This document shows, one piece after another, positions 53,636 through 61,244 of a DNA stretch of 64,000 nt; position 1 is the first letter of the stretch, and each line of letters opens with the position of its first letter. Below the pieces are notes generated by a model. The model saw only the letters and a program-made list of their open reading frames with translations, did no database searches and had not been told where the DNA came from. A program made the position numbers and the translations under genes. Source of the stretch: Fusibacter_A sp965140735 (GTDB lineage: Bacteria; Bacillota; Clostridia; Peptostreptococcales; Acidaminobacteraceae); contig OZ223306.1 of the NCBI GenBank assembly GCA_965140735.1, positions 3,906,001-3,970,000 on the forward strand, read 5' to 3'.

Positions 53636-54991
53636 ATGAAAGATATATATGAGCTTCTTAATGAAACGACATTAGATTTAGATGAATTTGAAGAAAATGC
53701 TTTAGATGAACTCTACAGGCAAAAAATTAAAGTGGCAGTACAGGGGCAGATTAAAAAGCGCAAAAATCCTTTTATATATGCATCAAAAGTGGCGATGGTT
53801 CTGCTCAGTATTATATTTGCCACAACCTTTGTTTCTTTTAAAATAAATCCAACTTTTGCAACGCGCCTTCCTATGATTGGAGGTATTATCAAAGAAATTT
53901 CCGGCTATGGCAACGATCTCTTTGATCAATATACAGAAGTGATCAATAAGTCAGTAGAAAAAGAGGGCATTAAAATGACACTTAATGAGGTGATGCTCGA
54001 TCGCAATCAACTTAGAATAGCCATGACAATACACAGTGAAAATGCCTATGATGACACTTTTTATACCGCATTGCCAATGGTATTTATAAACGGTAACCAA
54101 TTAAGAGCTCATGGCGGAAGTGGTATTGGAGAGTATGTAAATCCTCATATGTCAGTGAATATTGCCACTATAGATGTACATGATGTCAAAATACCTTCTC
54201 AGATTAATATGAAAATTATATATGATAATTTTTCGTATGAAGATCAAAATGGTGATAATAAGATAATAAAGGGCCCTTGGGTCTTTGACTTCGCGATTTC
54301 AAAGGCGGCTATTGAAAGCAAAACGAAGACTTATAAGTGCAAAAGAGAAATTATATATGATGATGTGGAAATGTATTTGCAGGATATAACCATAACACCA
54401 CTCACCACACATCTGAAATATAAATTTAGAGGGAAAATGCCGTTGTCGTTTTTAATTAAGGATGACCAGGGCAATGTGTTGATAGAAGAAACTTCAGGAT
54501 ATGGTACGGGCAGTCTATTAGATGCCCTGCTTAAGAAAAATAGAGGAGAGGTTAATTTCTCAGCTGTAAATGAGGATGCAAAGACACTTACGGTGATGCC
54601 TTATTATGAAACAAAAAGAAAAGATCAAGGGTTTAAAACGAAACCGATAGAGTATAAAGACAAGTTACCTCTTGAATTAAAACAAAATGATAAAAGTAAG
54701 CTCATAATTTATAACGTTGAACGTAGAAACGATAGAGTCTATGTTGATTTTAAAGCAAAAGGTATTTCGTACGAACTTCAGGATTACAGATTGTACTTAT
54801 ATGACGATCAAAACGAACCATTAGAGAGTATCTTGGATGATGAAGTCGTTTATACTGTTGAAAGTAGTGATGATATGTTGACATTGGTATTTTTAGACCA
54901 TCCAGATCGTGAACTCTATTTAGGGACAGATACGATGGCCGATATAGAATTCGTTGAGGACGCTGAATTTACAATTGAATTAGAGAAATGA
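53636..54991 (+). CDS. Membrane anti-sigma factor with DUF4179-type domain
   Basis: 451 residues. A cytoplasmic N-terminus of about 45 residues (the likely sigma-binding segment) precedes one membrane helix (KVAMVLLSIIFATTFVSF). The extracellular part begins with the DUF4179-type sequence (GGIIKEISGYGNDLFDQYTEVINKSVEKEGIKMTLNEVMLDRNQLRIAM) and is otherwise beta-rich. It should hold the ECF sigma factor at the membrane until an outside signal acts. It is coupled directly to the sigma gene. Confidence 0.88.
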   Translation: MKDIYELLNETTLDLDEFEENALDELYRQKIKVAVQGQIKKRKNPFIYASKVAMVLLSIIFATTFVSFKINPTFATRLPMIGGIIKEISGYGNDLFDQYTEVINKSVEKEGIKMTLNEVMLDRNQLRIAMTIHSENAYDDTFYTALPMVFINGNQLRAHGGSGIGEYVNPHMSVNIATIDVHDVKIPSQINMKIIYDNFSYEDQNGDNKIIKGPWVFDFAISKAAIESKTKTYKCKREIIYDDVEMYLQDITITPLTTHLKYKFRGKMPLSFLIKDDQGNVLIEETSGYGTGSLLDALLKKNRGEVNFSAVNEDAKTLTVMPYYETKRKDQGFKTKPIEYKDKLPLELKQNDKSKLIIYNVERRNDRVYVDFKAKGISYELQDYRLYLYDDQNEPLESILDDEVVYTVESSDDMLTLVFLDHPDRELYLGTDTMADIEFVEDAEFTIELEK

Positions 54992-55025
54992 ACCATGGAT
55001 ACGTTCTAGATAAAATGACATAACT

Positions 55026-55060
55026 AAAAAACTCTAAACCATTGCGGCTTAGAGTTTTTT
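55026..55060. terminator. Bidirectional terminator
   Basis: AAAAAACTCTAA (55026-55037) and TTAGAGTTTTTT (55049-55060) form a 12-bp perfect stem with T6 on both strands. It ends the sigma/anti-sigma operon and the minus-strand small gene. Confidence 0.9.
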
Positions 55061-55095
55061 AGTCTTACAAGCGTTAGATTGATGGGATCTAGCGC

Positions 55096-55269
55096 TTAAT
55101 CATCAAGATAGGAAGTTAAGTTATTTAAACCTGCACCAAAATAGTTGGCAGAAGGTTTTAGATAGTTATATGAGGCTTGATCCCTCTTTTTAAATTCTAC
55201 AATCTTACCTGAAACTTGATTAATGGTTTCAGGTTCATTATTTTTTACAGTGATAGCTTCTAGTTTCAT
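55096..55269 (-). CDS. Small protein of 57 residues, function unknown
   Basis: A short gene with a strong ribosome binding site (GGAGGT, 6 bases before ATG). The sequence begins MKLEAITVKNNEPETINQV, has a basic centre (KIVEFKKRDQ) and ends in an aromatic/Asn-rich tail (YNYLKPSANYFGAGLNNLTSYLDD). No signal peptide or membrane helix. A leader-plus-tail shape with an aromatic, glycine-containing C-terminus recalls RiPP precursors, but no modification enzyme lies nearby. A hairpin with T5 (55363-55390) lies in its upstream region, so expression may be attenuated. Confidence 0.55.
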   Translation of the reverse strand: MKLEAITVKNNEPETINQVSGKIVEFKKRDQASYNYLKPSANYFGAGLNNLTSYLDD

Positions 55270-55734
55270 AATAAGACCTCCATATTTTTATAGTTGAGTA
55301 GAAATCTGAACTGAATAATAATCCTATTTATGGTATAAAAATGCAATTTAGGGTATAAAAATCCTCATCCTTTTTCACAACAGGACGAGGCTAATTGCGG
55401 AACCACTTATTCATACCAAAGTCTTTAAAGGAACTACCCAAATTCATTGTTTAATTCACAACCATTGTGGTTAAAATCTGATTGCGAAGTATCAGTATAT
55501 TTATACTGAATAGTTATATTAATTGGTATTATAGCAAGGGGCATGACTCCTGTCAATATAAATTGTGAGAATATTTTTAAAAAACTAATAATTTGTTTTG
55601 AGAACAAATTATTAGTTGAAAATGTCCTCGAGTGGCGGACTTTGAATGTTCAATAAAATATAACATTTCCTTGATTGAATTATAACCGCATTTTAGTTAT
55701 ACTGAGGGTGAACTTCATAAGGAGGTGATATATT
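55270..55734 (-). other. Intergenic stretch with attenuator-like hairpin and repeats
   Basis: Two 20-base direct repeats (TTTAnGGTATAAAAAT at 55327 and 55347). A minus-strand hairpin CCTCGTCC/GGATGAGG (55363-55390) is followed by ATTTTTAT, a terminator. Upstream of it on the same strand is a 36-codon frame (about 55439-55549; MPLAIIPINITIQYKY...) and an 18-codon frame (MNLGSSFKDFGMNKWFRN) without clear binding sites. On the plus strand there is a perfect 14-bp foldback (CTAATAATTTGTTT/AACAAATTATTAG, near 55584-55614), then GTCCTCG-AGTG-GCGGA (55624-55639), and a TTGAAT-17-TATACT promoter (55675-55703) for the next gene. Confidence 0.45.
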
Positions 55735-56580
55735 ATGGAGAATTCTAAAAAGATTAAAGCTGTGATTTCTGATCTCGATGGCACACTTTTAAATCAACAT
55801 CATACTTTGAGTGATTTGAGTAAAGAGACGATTAAAGCTTTAAAAGAACACAATGTACAATTTTTAATTGCAACAGGAAGACATCATTGTGATGCTAAGA
55901 AGATAAGGGAACGACTTGATGTAGAAGCTTTTATTATAGCAGCTAACGGTGCGACGGTGCTTAATCCAGCAGGAGAAATTATTCATCAAGCGGTTATGAA
56001 GCCTGAAGTTGTTGCACGACTACTAGAGATTGAGATTTCAGAAGGTGTCTTTAAAAACATTTATCAAGAAGACAATTGGATGGTGGAAGTGATCGACCGC
56101 GTTTTTGATGAGTATTATCAAGAAGGTGATTTTGTCTACACACTTTGTAATTTAAAAGATCAACTTTCAAAACCGATCAATAAAATGTTTTTTACATCAA
56201 GAGATCATGAACTCTTGGTACCGATCGAAAAACAAGTGCTTAAGCTTTGTGGTGATCATGTGGATGTGGCTTTTTCTATGCCCCAATGTCTTGAAATTAT
56301 GCCTAAAGGCACTAATAAAGGGAAGGCGCTCACTGAAACGCTAAAACATCTAGGCATTACACTTGATGAAAGTGTTGCTTTTGGTGATGGCATGAACGAT
56401 TATGAGATGTTAAGTGTTGTTGGCACTGGCTATCTCATGGAAAATGCCAATGAGCAGCTTAAAAAGCGATTGCCTAATAATCCGAAGGTTGGGCATCATT
56501 CAGAAGATGCTGTAGCTAAAAAGATTATAGAAATATTTTCGATAGAATCCATAAAGAAAGACCCTTTAAGTGCTTCATAA
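55735..56580 (+). CDS. Cof-type HAD-IIB phosphatase
   Basis: 281 residues; a cytosolic phosphatase of the Cof/YkrA group acting on sugar phosphates or flavin/PLP-type phosphates. Motif I is ISDLDGTLLNQHH, motif II FLIATGRHH, motif III near KGTNKGKAL and motif IV FGDGMNDYEMLSVVG. The IIB cap spans about residues 85-190. The start has AAGGAGGTGATAT upstream, a near-perfect site. The substrate is not predictable. Confidence 0.9.
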   Translation: MENSKKIKAVISDLDGTLLNQHHTLSDLSKETIKALKEHNVQFLIATGRHHCDAKKIRERLDVEAFIIAANGATVLNPAGEIIHQAVMKPEVVARLLEIEISEGVFKNIYQEDNWMVEVIDRVFDEYYQEGDFVYTLCNLKDQLSKPINKMFFTSRDHELLVPIEKQVLKLCGDHVDVAFSMPQCLEIMPKGTNKGKALTETLKHLGITLDESVAFGDGMNDYEMLSVVGTGYLMENANEQLKKRLPNNPKVGHHSEDAVAKKIIEIFSIESIKKDPLSAS

Positions 56581-56600
56581 GAACTTAAAGGGTCTTTAAT
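56557..56600. terminator. Bidirectional terminator between phosphatase and aminopeptidase genes
   Basis: AAAGACCCTTTAAGT and ACTTAAAGGGTCTTT form a 15-bp stem that overlaps the last codons of the + strand gene. It serves both convergent genes. Confidence 0.88.
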
Positions 56601-56604
56601 ATAT

Positions 56605-57831
56605 TTATGCCCAGTCGCCATTTTTGAAAATAGCAACTTCTTTTCCATCATGGGTAGTCGCAGTAATGTTGAGCGTTTTAGAACCCACCATGAAATCCAC
56701 ATGGATTAAACTGTAATTGCCGCCCAGTTTTTCAAGATCTTGTGGAGACACATCCATGCCACCTTTAATCGTAGTTGGATAAGCGCGTCCAAGTGCAAAG
56801 TGGCAAGTGGCATTTTCATCAAATAAGGTGTTGTAGAATATTTTACCACTCTGATAAATGGGACTGGTAACGGGTACAAGTGCAACTTCCCCAAGATAGC
56901 GTGCCCCATCATCTGTATCTAGAAGTGCTTTTAGTGTTTCATAACCTTTATCAGCAGTGAAGTCTATAATTTTGCCATCTTTAAAGGTAAAGGCGAAATT
57001 TTCAATAAGGACACCATTATGACTCAGTGGCATAGTCGCTTTAAGCGTGCCGTTCACACCTAATTTATCAGGTGCGGAAAAGACTTCTTCTGTTGGAAGA
57101 TTAGGGACATAATAAGCATCATTTGATGTGTTAACACTGCCACCACCTTCAAATACATAATCTTTAGGGAGAATCACTGTTAAATCTGTGCCGGGTGCAT
57201 CATAGTGTAGTGATTTGATATTTAACTGATTGAGGTAGTTAACCTTTTCTTGAAGGACTGCCACATGAGATTCCCATGCAGTAACTGGATTTTGGGTATC
57301 AATACGGTTTACTTTATAGATTAACTGCCATAGTGCCTCAATACCTGCCTCAACAGACAACTCTGGAAAGACCTTTTGTGCCCACTCTGGAGATGACACA
57401 GCAATCACAAGCCAACTCACACCACCCTTGCTGAAAATTTCACGGTAGTTTGAAATGCCTACAGCTGTACTTTTGTTTACACGTGCAATCTTAACGGGAT
57501 CAACATCTGCAAGTAAATCAGGATTAGGTGCTAAAACTGAAATGACACAAGCACCATCTCGTGCATAGCCCTCCATATACTCAGCTCTCCAAGTCGGAAA
57601 ATAATCAAGATGTTCGTCAGCTGAGTACAAATAACGCATCTTATTTTGAAGATCATCATGGTATTCGCATCTAACAATACTTGCCCCAGAGAGATAAGCG
57701 ACTTCAGTAAGTGCCCTGACATATTCAAGTGCCGTCACAGGTGCGTTGATGATTAGGGGTTGACCAGGCTGTAGATTTACACCGACTCTGATGGCAACCT
57801 CTGCATATTTTTTTAAGAGATTTTTATCCAT
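56605..57831 (-). CDS. M29-family aminopeptidase
   Basis: 408 residues, the usual length of AmpS/PepS-type cytosolic metallo-aminopeptidases. N-terminal LLKKYAEVAIRVGVNLQPGQPLIINAPV is family-typical. The C-terminal metal-binding part includes GVLIENFAFTFKDGKIIDF, GEVALVPVTSPI, ATCHFALGRAYP and SLIHVDFMVGS. It cleaves N-terminal residues from peptides using two metal ions. GGAGGATTT precedes the start. It is transcribed alone. Confidence 0.93.
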   Translation of the reverse strand: MDKNLLKKYAEVAIRVGVNLQPGQPLIINAPVTALEYVRALTEVAYLSGASIVRCEYHDDLQNKMRYLYSADEHLDYFPTWRAEYMEGYARDGACVISVLAPNPDLLADVDPVKIARVNKSTAVGISNYREIFSKGGVSWLVIAVSSPEWAQKVFPELSVEAGIEALWQLIYKVNRIDTQNPVTAWESHVAVLQEKVNYLNQLNIKSLHYDAPGTDLTVILPKDYVFEGGGSVNTSNDAYYVPNLPTEEVFSAPDKLGVNGTLKATMPLSHNGVLIENFAFTFKDGKIIDFTADKGYETLKALLDTDDGARYLGEVALVPVTSPIYQSGKIFYNTLFDENATCHFALGRAYPTTIKGGMDVSPQDLEKLGGNYSLIHVDFMVGSKTLNITATTHDGKEVAIFKNGDWA

Positions 57832-57968
57832 AAATCCTCCATAAAATTTATTTTATATGTTTATATTATCACGTTTTGAGAAGGTTGCGTCAAATTATTT
57901 TAGGAAGCTAAACACGATTACTAAAAAATTGGCAGCTAAAAAAATTGACAGTAAATTTCAAAAAAGCG

Positions 57969-57996
57969 GTTGACAGGAAGTTTGAGAGTGCTATAA
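57969..57996 (+). promoter_or_regulatory. Promoter of the aromatic operon leader
   Basis: TTGACA (57969-57974), 16-base spacer, TATAAT (57991-57996). Transcription would begin near 58003, about 58 bases before the leader ORF and 305 bases before the first enzyme gene. Confidence 0.8.
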
Positions 57997-58060
57997 TCAA
58001 TTTCAAATCAACAAGAACTACATGAGAGCAAATCTCATCAATTATGAAAGTGGTGTCATT

Positions 58061-58198
58061 ATGTTATCTTCTAAAAAATTCCTTAAAAACAATACATTTT
58101 ACTTTTATTACGGTTGGAGCTATTTTTATTTTAGCGCTGACTATTTGTATTGCAATGGAATATTGAAGAATAACCTAATGAGTTTAGGAGCAGCATAG
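58061..58198 (+). CDS. Aromatic-rich leader peptide of the aro operon (attenuator)
   Basis: A 45-codon ORF starting MLSSKKFLKNN. Codons 13-30 contain 12 aromatic residues (FYFYYGWSYFYF...YLY: five Tyr, four Phe and one Trp in residues 13-24, two further Tyr after). It ends at TAG 58196-58198, 38 bases before a rho-independent terminator. Bases 58178-58185 (ATGAGTTT) inside the ORF can pair with 58239-58246 (AGACTCAT) of the terminator stem as an antiterminator. A ribosome stalled at the aromatic codons would leave that arm free; one at the stop would cover part of it. AAAGTGGTG is a modest binding site. An overlapping frame (58044-58166) encodes a hydrophobic peptide and is an alternative. 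Confidence 0.6.
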   Translation: MLSSKKFLKNNTFYFYYGWSYFYFSADYLYCNGILKNNLMSLGAA

Positions 58199-58236
58199 TA
58201 TTATCCACATGCTGAAATCAACAACAAAGAATTAAT

Positions 58237-58264
58237 GGAGACTCATAGGAGTCTCTTTTTTTTA
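58237..58264 (+). terminator. Attenuator terminator before the aromatic operon
   Basis: GAGACTC (58238-58244), loop ATAG, GAGTCTC (58249-58255) then T8. It lies between the leader ORF and the first enzyme gene, so it must be bypassed for operon expression. Confidence 0.88.
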
Positions 58265-58309
58265 TGTCAGCATCAATAAAATAATAAATTATGCCAAGGA
58301 GGTATTGAG

Positions 58310-59200
58310 ATGGTAAGTGCTATTCAGAGAGAACAAAAAGAAAAAAAAGAGCAAGAAATTATCGAAATGATTGCGAGGATTAAAGAACCTTTTAAAATGG
58401 CAAGTAGAGCATATAAAGGTGTTGACTCAGTGGTTACTGTGGAAGGCAGAAGTATCGGCAATGGACATTTTGCTGTAATTGCAGGGCCTTGCTCAGTTGA
58501 AAGTCATTCACAAATCATCGATATTGCTAAATCAATCGATGGTTCAGGTGCTAAGTTTTTAAGAGGTGGTGCTTTTAAACCGAGAACATCTCCTTACGAT
58601 TTTCAGGGGCTTCAAGGGGAAGGGTTAGAACTTCTAAGGGCTGCAAAGAAAGCAACAGGCTTGCCTTTTGTTACAGAGATCATGTCAGTACAGCAACTTG
58701 AAGACTATGCAGATATCATAGATGTAGTTCAGATCGGTGCAAGAAATATGCAGAACTTTGACCTTTTAAAAGCAGCAGGCAAAATCAATAAACCAGTCCT
58801 TCTCAAAAGAGGTATGTCAGCAACAATAGAAGAATTTTTAATGGCATCAGAGTATATCCTAGCAGGTGGCAATCAACAGGTGATCTTATGTGAACGCGGC
58901 ATCAGAACTTTTGAAAAATACACGCGAAATACTTTAGATTTAAGTGCAATTCCAGTGATTAAGAGATTTTCTCACCTACCAGTGGTTATTGATCCATCAC
59001 ATGCAACAGGAGATTCGAGATATGTTGAATCCATGGCACTTGCAGCTGTGGCAGCAGGCGCAGATGGTCTCATGATTGAGGTTCATAATAATCCAGAAAA
59101 AGCAGTGTCAGACGGTAAGCAATCTTTAACACCAGAAGCATTTAAAGCATTGATGATCAAAGTAGAGCAAATTGCAGAAATTACAGGAAAGATGATGTGA
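58310..59200 (+). CDS. aroF: 3-deoxy-7-phosphoheptulonate (DAHP) synthase
   Basis: 296 residues; condenses PEP and erythrose 4-phosphate in the first shikimate-pathway step. Type I-beta (KDOPS-like) features: AVIAGPCSVES, LRGGAFKPRTSPYDFQGLQGEGLELL, QIGARNMQNFDLL, VLLKRGMSATIEEFLMASEYI and VVIDPSHATGDSRYV. The N-terminal extension of about 50 residues is too short for a full ferredoxin-like (ACT-type) regulatory domain, so feedback control may rest on the attenuator. AAGGAGGTATTGAG precedes the start. It is the first enzyme gene after the leader. tyrA starts two bases after its stop. Confidence 0.95.
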   Translation: MVSAIQREQKEKKEQEIIEMIARIKEPFKMASRAYKGVDSVVTVEGRSIGNGHFAVIAGPCSVESHSQIIDIAKSIDGSGAKFLRGGAFKPRTSPYDFQGLQGEGLELLRAAKKATGLPFVTEIMSVQQLEDYADIIDVVQIGARNMQNFDLLKAAGKINKPVLLKRGMSATIEEFLMASEYILAGGNQQVILCERGIRTFEKYTRNTLDLSAIPVIKRFSHLPVVIDPSHATGDSRYVESMALAAVAAGADGLMIEVHNNPEKAVSDGKQSLTPEAFKALMIKVEQIAEITGKMM

Positions 59201-59201
59201 T

Positions 59202-60071
59202 ATGAATATGAATGCATTAAAAATACAAAGGGGGAATTCAGTTGGGGTATCAGTTGCAATAATCGGGTTAGGTTTAATAGGCGGTTCACTGGCAAAGTCA
59301 GTCAGAACCCATACAGATCATCATATTATTGGCTTTGATCTTCAAAGAGATGTGGTGATGTCAGCATTATCTGAAGGTGTCATAGATGAAGCACCAGAGA
59401 ATATAGAAGAAGTACTTGGTAAAAGTGACATTGTGTTCTTATGTCTTTACCCTTTTGAAACCATCGAATTCGTGAAACAACATTACAATGATTTTAAAGA
59501 AGGTGCAATCGTCACAGACACAGCCGGTCTAAAAGAGGATATCGTTAAGTTTTACAGCAAACTTACGCATAATGCGAAGGGTGTCGATTTTGTAGGCGGA
59601 CATCCTATTGCAGGTAGTGAAAAATCAGGGTTTTCAAATTCATCGGATCGACTCTTTGTGGATGCATCTTATGTTTTAACACCTCATAGAGGGAACCGGG
59701 AATCTTCAATTGAACAACTGACGACATTAATCCAGAAAATCGGCTTTGGTTCTGTGACTTGCATGGAAGCAAAGGCACATGATGAAATGATTGCTTACAC
59801 AAGTCATTTACCACACATTATCGCATCACTACTTTTAAAGAATAAACCGAATGATTCTATAAATTCACTTGTAGGGGGTAGTTTTAGAGATGCCACAAGA
59901 GTAGGCAACATGAATATAGCACTCTGGACAGAACTACTGATGTGTAATCAATCTAATGTGATCAAAATTTTAGAATCTTTTGAAACAGAAATTAAGGCAG
60001 TGCAATTAGCGCTAAAAAGAAAAAATGCAGATGATTTATCATGCCTTATGAATCTTAACAGTGTCCGTTAA
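59202..60071 (+). CDS. tyrA: Prephenate dehydrogenase
   Basis: 289 residues; oxidises prephenate to 4-hydroxyphenylpyruvate for tyrosine. The NAD motif is VAIIGLGLIGGSLAKSV and the active-site regions are FVGGHPIAGSEKSGF and THLPHIIASLL. No fused chorismate mutase or ACT domain. Translation is probably coupled to aroF, one base apart. Confidence 0.95.
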   Translation: MNMNALKIQRGNSVGVSVAIIGLGLIGGSLAKSVRTHTDHHIIGFDLQRDVVMSALSEGVIDEAPENIEEVLGKSDIVFLCLYPFETIEFVKQHYNDFKEGAIVTDTAGLKEDIVKFYSKLTHNAKGVDFVGGHPIAGSEKSGFSNSSDRLFVDASYVLTPHRGNRESSIEQLTTLIQKIGFGSVTCMEAKAHDEMIAYTSHLPHIIASLLLKNKPNDSINSLVGGSFRDATRVGNMNIALWTELLMCNQSNVIKILESFETEIKAVQLALKRKNADDLSCLMNLNSVR

Positions 60072-60121
60072 AAGAGCGTTCGGTAAATTTAGAAACAGTT
60101 GTTAAAAGGGTGAACCAATTT

Positions 60122-60130
60122 TGATATAAT
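60122..60130 (+). promoter_or_regulatory. Possible internal promoter before aroB
   Basis: TGATATAAT is an extended -10 element in the 99-base gap between tyrA and aroB. No good -35 box is seen. It could give aroB-aroA-aroC-pheA expression independent of the attenuator. Confidence 0.4.
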
Positions 60131-60170
60131 AGGTTAGCAACATTAAATGGAAAAACAAGGAGTCTATAAT

Positions 60171-61232
60171 ATGGCTAAAAGCATTACAGTTACAACACCT
60201 CAGTCAGAATATGATATTACCATTGATGCCGGGTGGATTGATACAGATAAGTTAAATAAAATTATTCAGAATCGAAAGTACTTAATTGTAACAGATGAAA
60301 CGGTCTATTCACATTATAGGGAACTCTTAGAACCGTTTGAATGTGTTGTACTTCCAGTTGGCGAAGGCACTAAAAGTCTTAAATATTTTGAAAAGGTTAT
60401 TGATATGCTTCAAGATAAGCAGTTCAACCGATCAAGTGTGTTGATTGCTTTTGGTGGAGGCGTTATAGGTGATCTTACAGGATATGTAGCTTCATCTTAT
60501 ATGAGAGGTGTTCATTTCATCCAAATTCCAACGACATTACTTGCTATGGTAGATAGCAGTGTTGGTGGAAAAGTAGCTATAAATCATACCAGCGCCAAGA
60601 ATTTGATTGGTGCTTTTTATCAACCAGAAGCGGTTTATATTGATGTTCATTTTCTAAAGACCTTGACCCAAAAAATACTTTCAGACGGTATGGCAGAGGT
60701 GATCAAATATGGTTTGGGTTTTGATCCTAAGCTCTTTAGCAAATTGGAAGCACTCGACTTAGAGAAGTTGAGTTCACCGGAACATCAGGAAGCGGTACTA
60801 GAAATCGTTGAAACGTGTTGCAAGATCAAGGCACGGATTGTACATGAAGATGAAAGAGATGTTGCAGTAAGACAATTACTCAATTTGGGACATACCATAG
60901 GACATGCCATTGAGCAATTCTATCAGTATAAAAAGTACACGCATGGACAGGCAATCGCTATTGGCATGGTGGTTAAGAGCAAGATTGCTTTTTCCGAAGG
61001 ACGCATTGATCAACAGGCATGCAAGCGTATTGAAAAGCTATTTGAACAATATCATTTACCACTTGAACTTGAAGACCCTAAAATGTTTTCTACTATATTA
61101 GAAGCAATTCATTTAGATAAAAAATCAACGAGTTCTGAGATCAAATGGATTTGTGTGGATGACATCGGCAAATGTCGAATAGAAGGTGTCCAATATGAAG
61201 CAATTGTTCAAAAAATTAAAAATATAGAATAA
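60171..61232 (+). CDS. aroB: 3-dehydroquinate synthase
   Basis: 353 residues; cyclises DAHP to 3-dehydroquinate with NAD and a metal ion. Typical motifs: LIAFGGGVIGDLTGYVASSYMRGV, QIPTTLLAMVDSSVGGKVAIN, SDGMAEVIKYGL and the metal ligands in NLGHTIGHAIEQ and HGQAIAIGM. ATG at 60171 is chosen because AAGGAG lies about 8 bases upstream; the earlier in-frame ATG at 60147 has none. It follows an internal promoter-like element. Confidence 0.95.
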   Translation: MAKSITVTTPQSEYDITIDAGWIDTDKLNKIIQNRKYLIVTDETVYSHYRELLEPFECVVLPVGEGTKSLKYFEKVIDMLQDKQFNRSSVLIAFGGGVIGDLTGYVASSYMRGVHFIQIPTTLLAMVDSSVGGKVAINHTSAKNLIGAFYQPEAVYIDVHFLKTLTQKILSDGMAEVIKYGLGFDPKLFSKLEALDLEKLSSPEHQEAVLEIVETCCKIKARIVHEDERDVAVRQLLNLGHTIGHAIEQFYQYKKYTHGQAIAIGMVVKSKIAFSEGRIDQQACKRIEKLFEQYHLPLELEDPKMFSTILEAIHLDKKSTSSEIKWICVDDIGKCRIEGVQYEAIVQKIKNIE

Positions 61233-61244
61233 GGAATGTGATAT

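Noticed and set aside
55383..55400. GGACGAGG...GCGGAA as a fourth copy of the element A/B core
   Set aside because: GGACGAGG is not GTCCTCG in either orientation; the GGACGAGG part is explained by the minus-strand terminator stem.
58044..58166. Alternative leader frame encoding a hydrophobic 40-residue peptide (MKVVSLCYLL...)
   Set aside because: It overlaps the aromatic-rich frame and reads like a membrane peptide. The aromatic codon run, its stop position and the antiterminator fit the other frame better, but this frame is not fully excluded.
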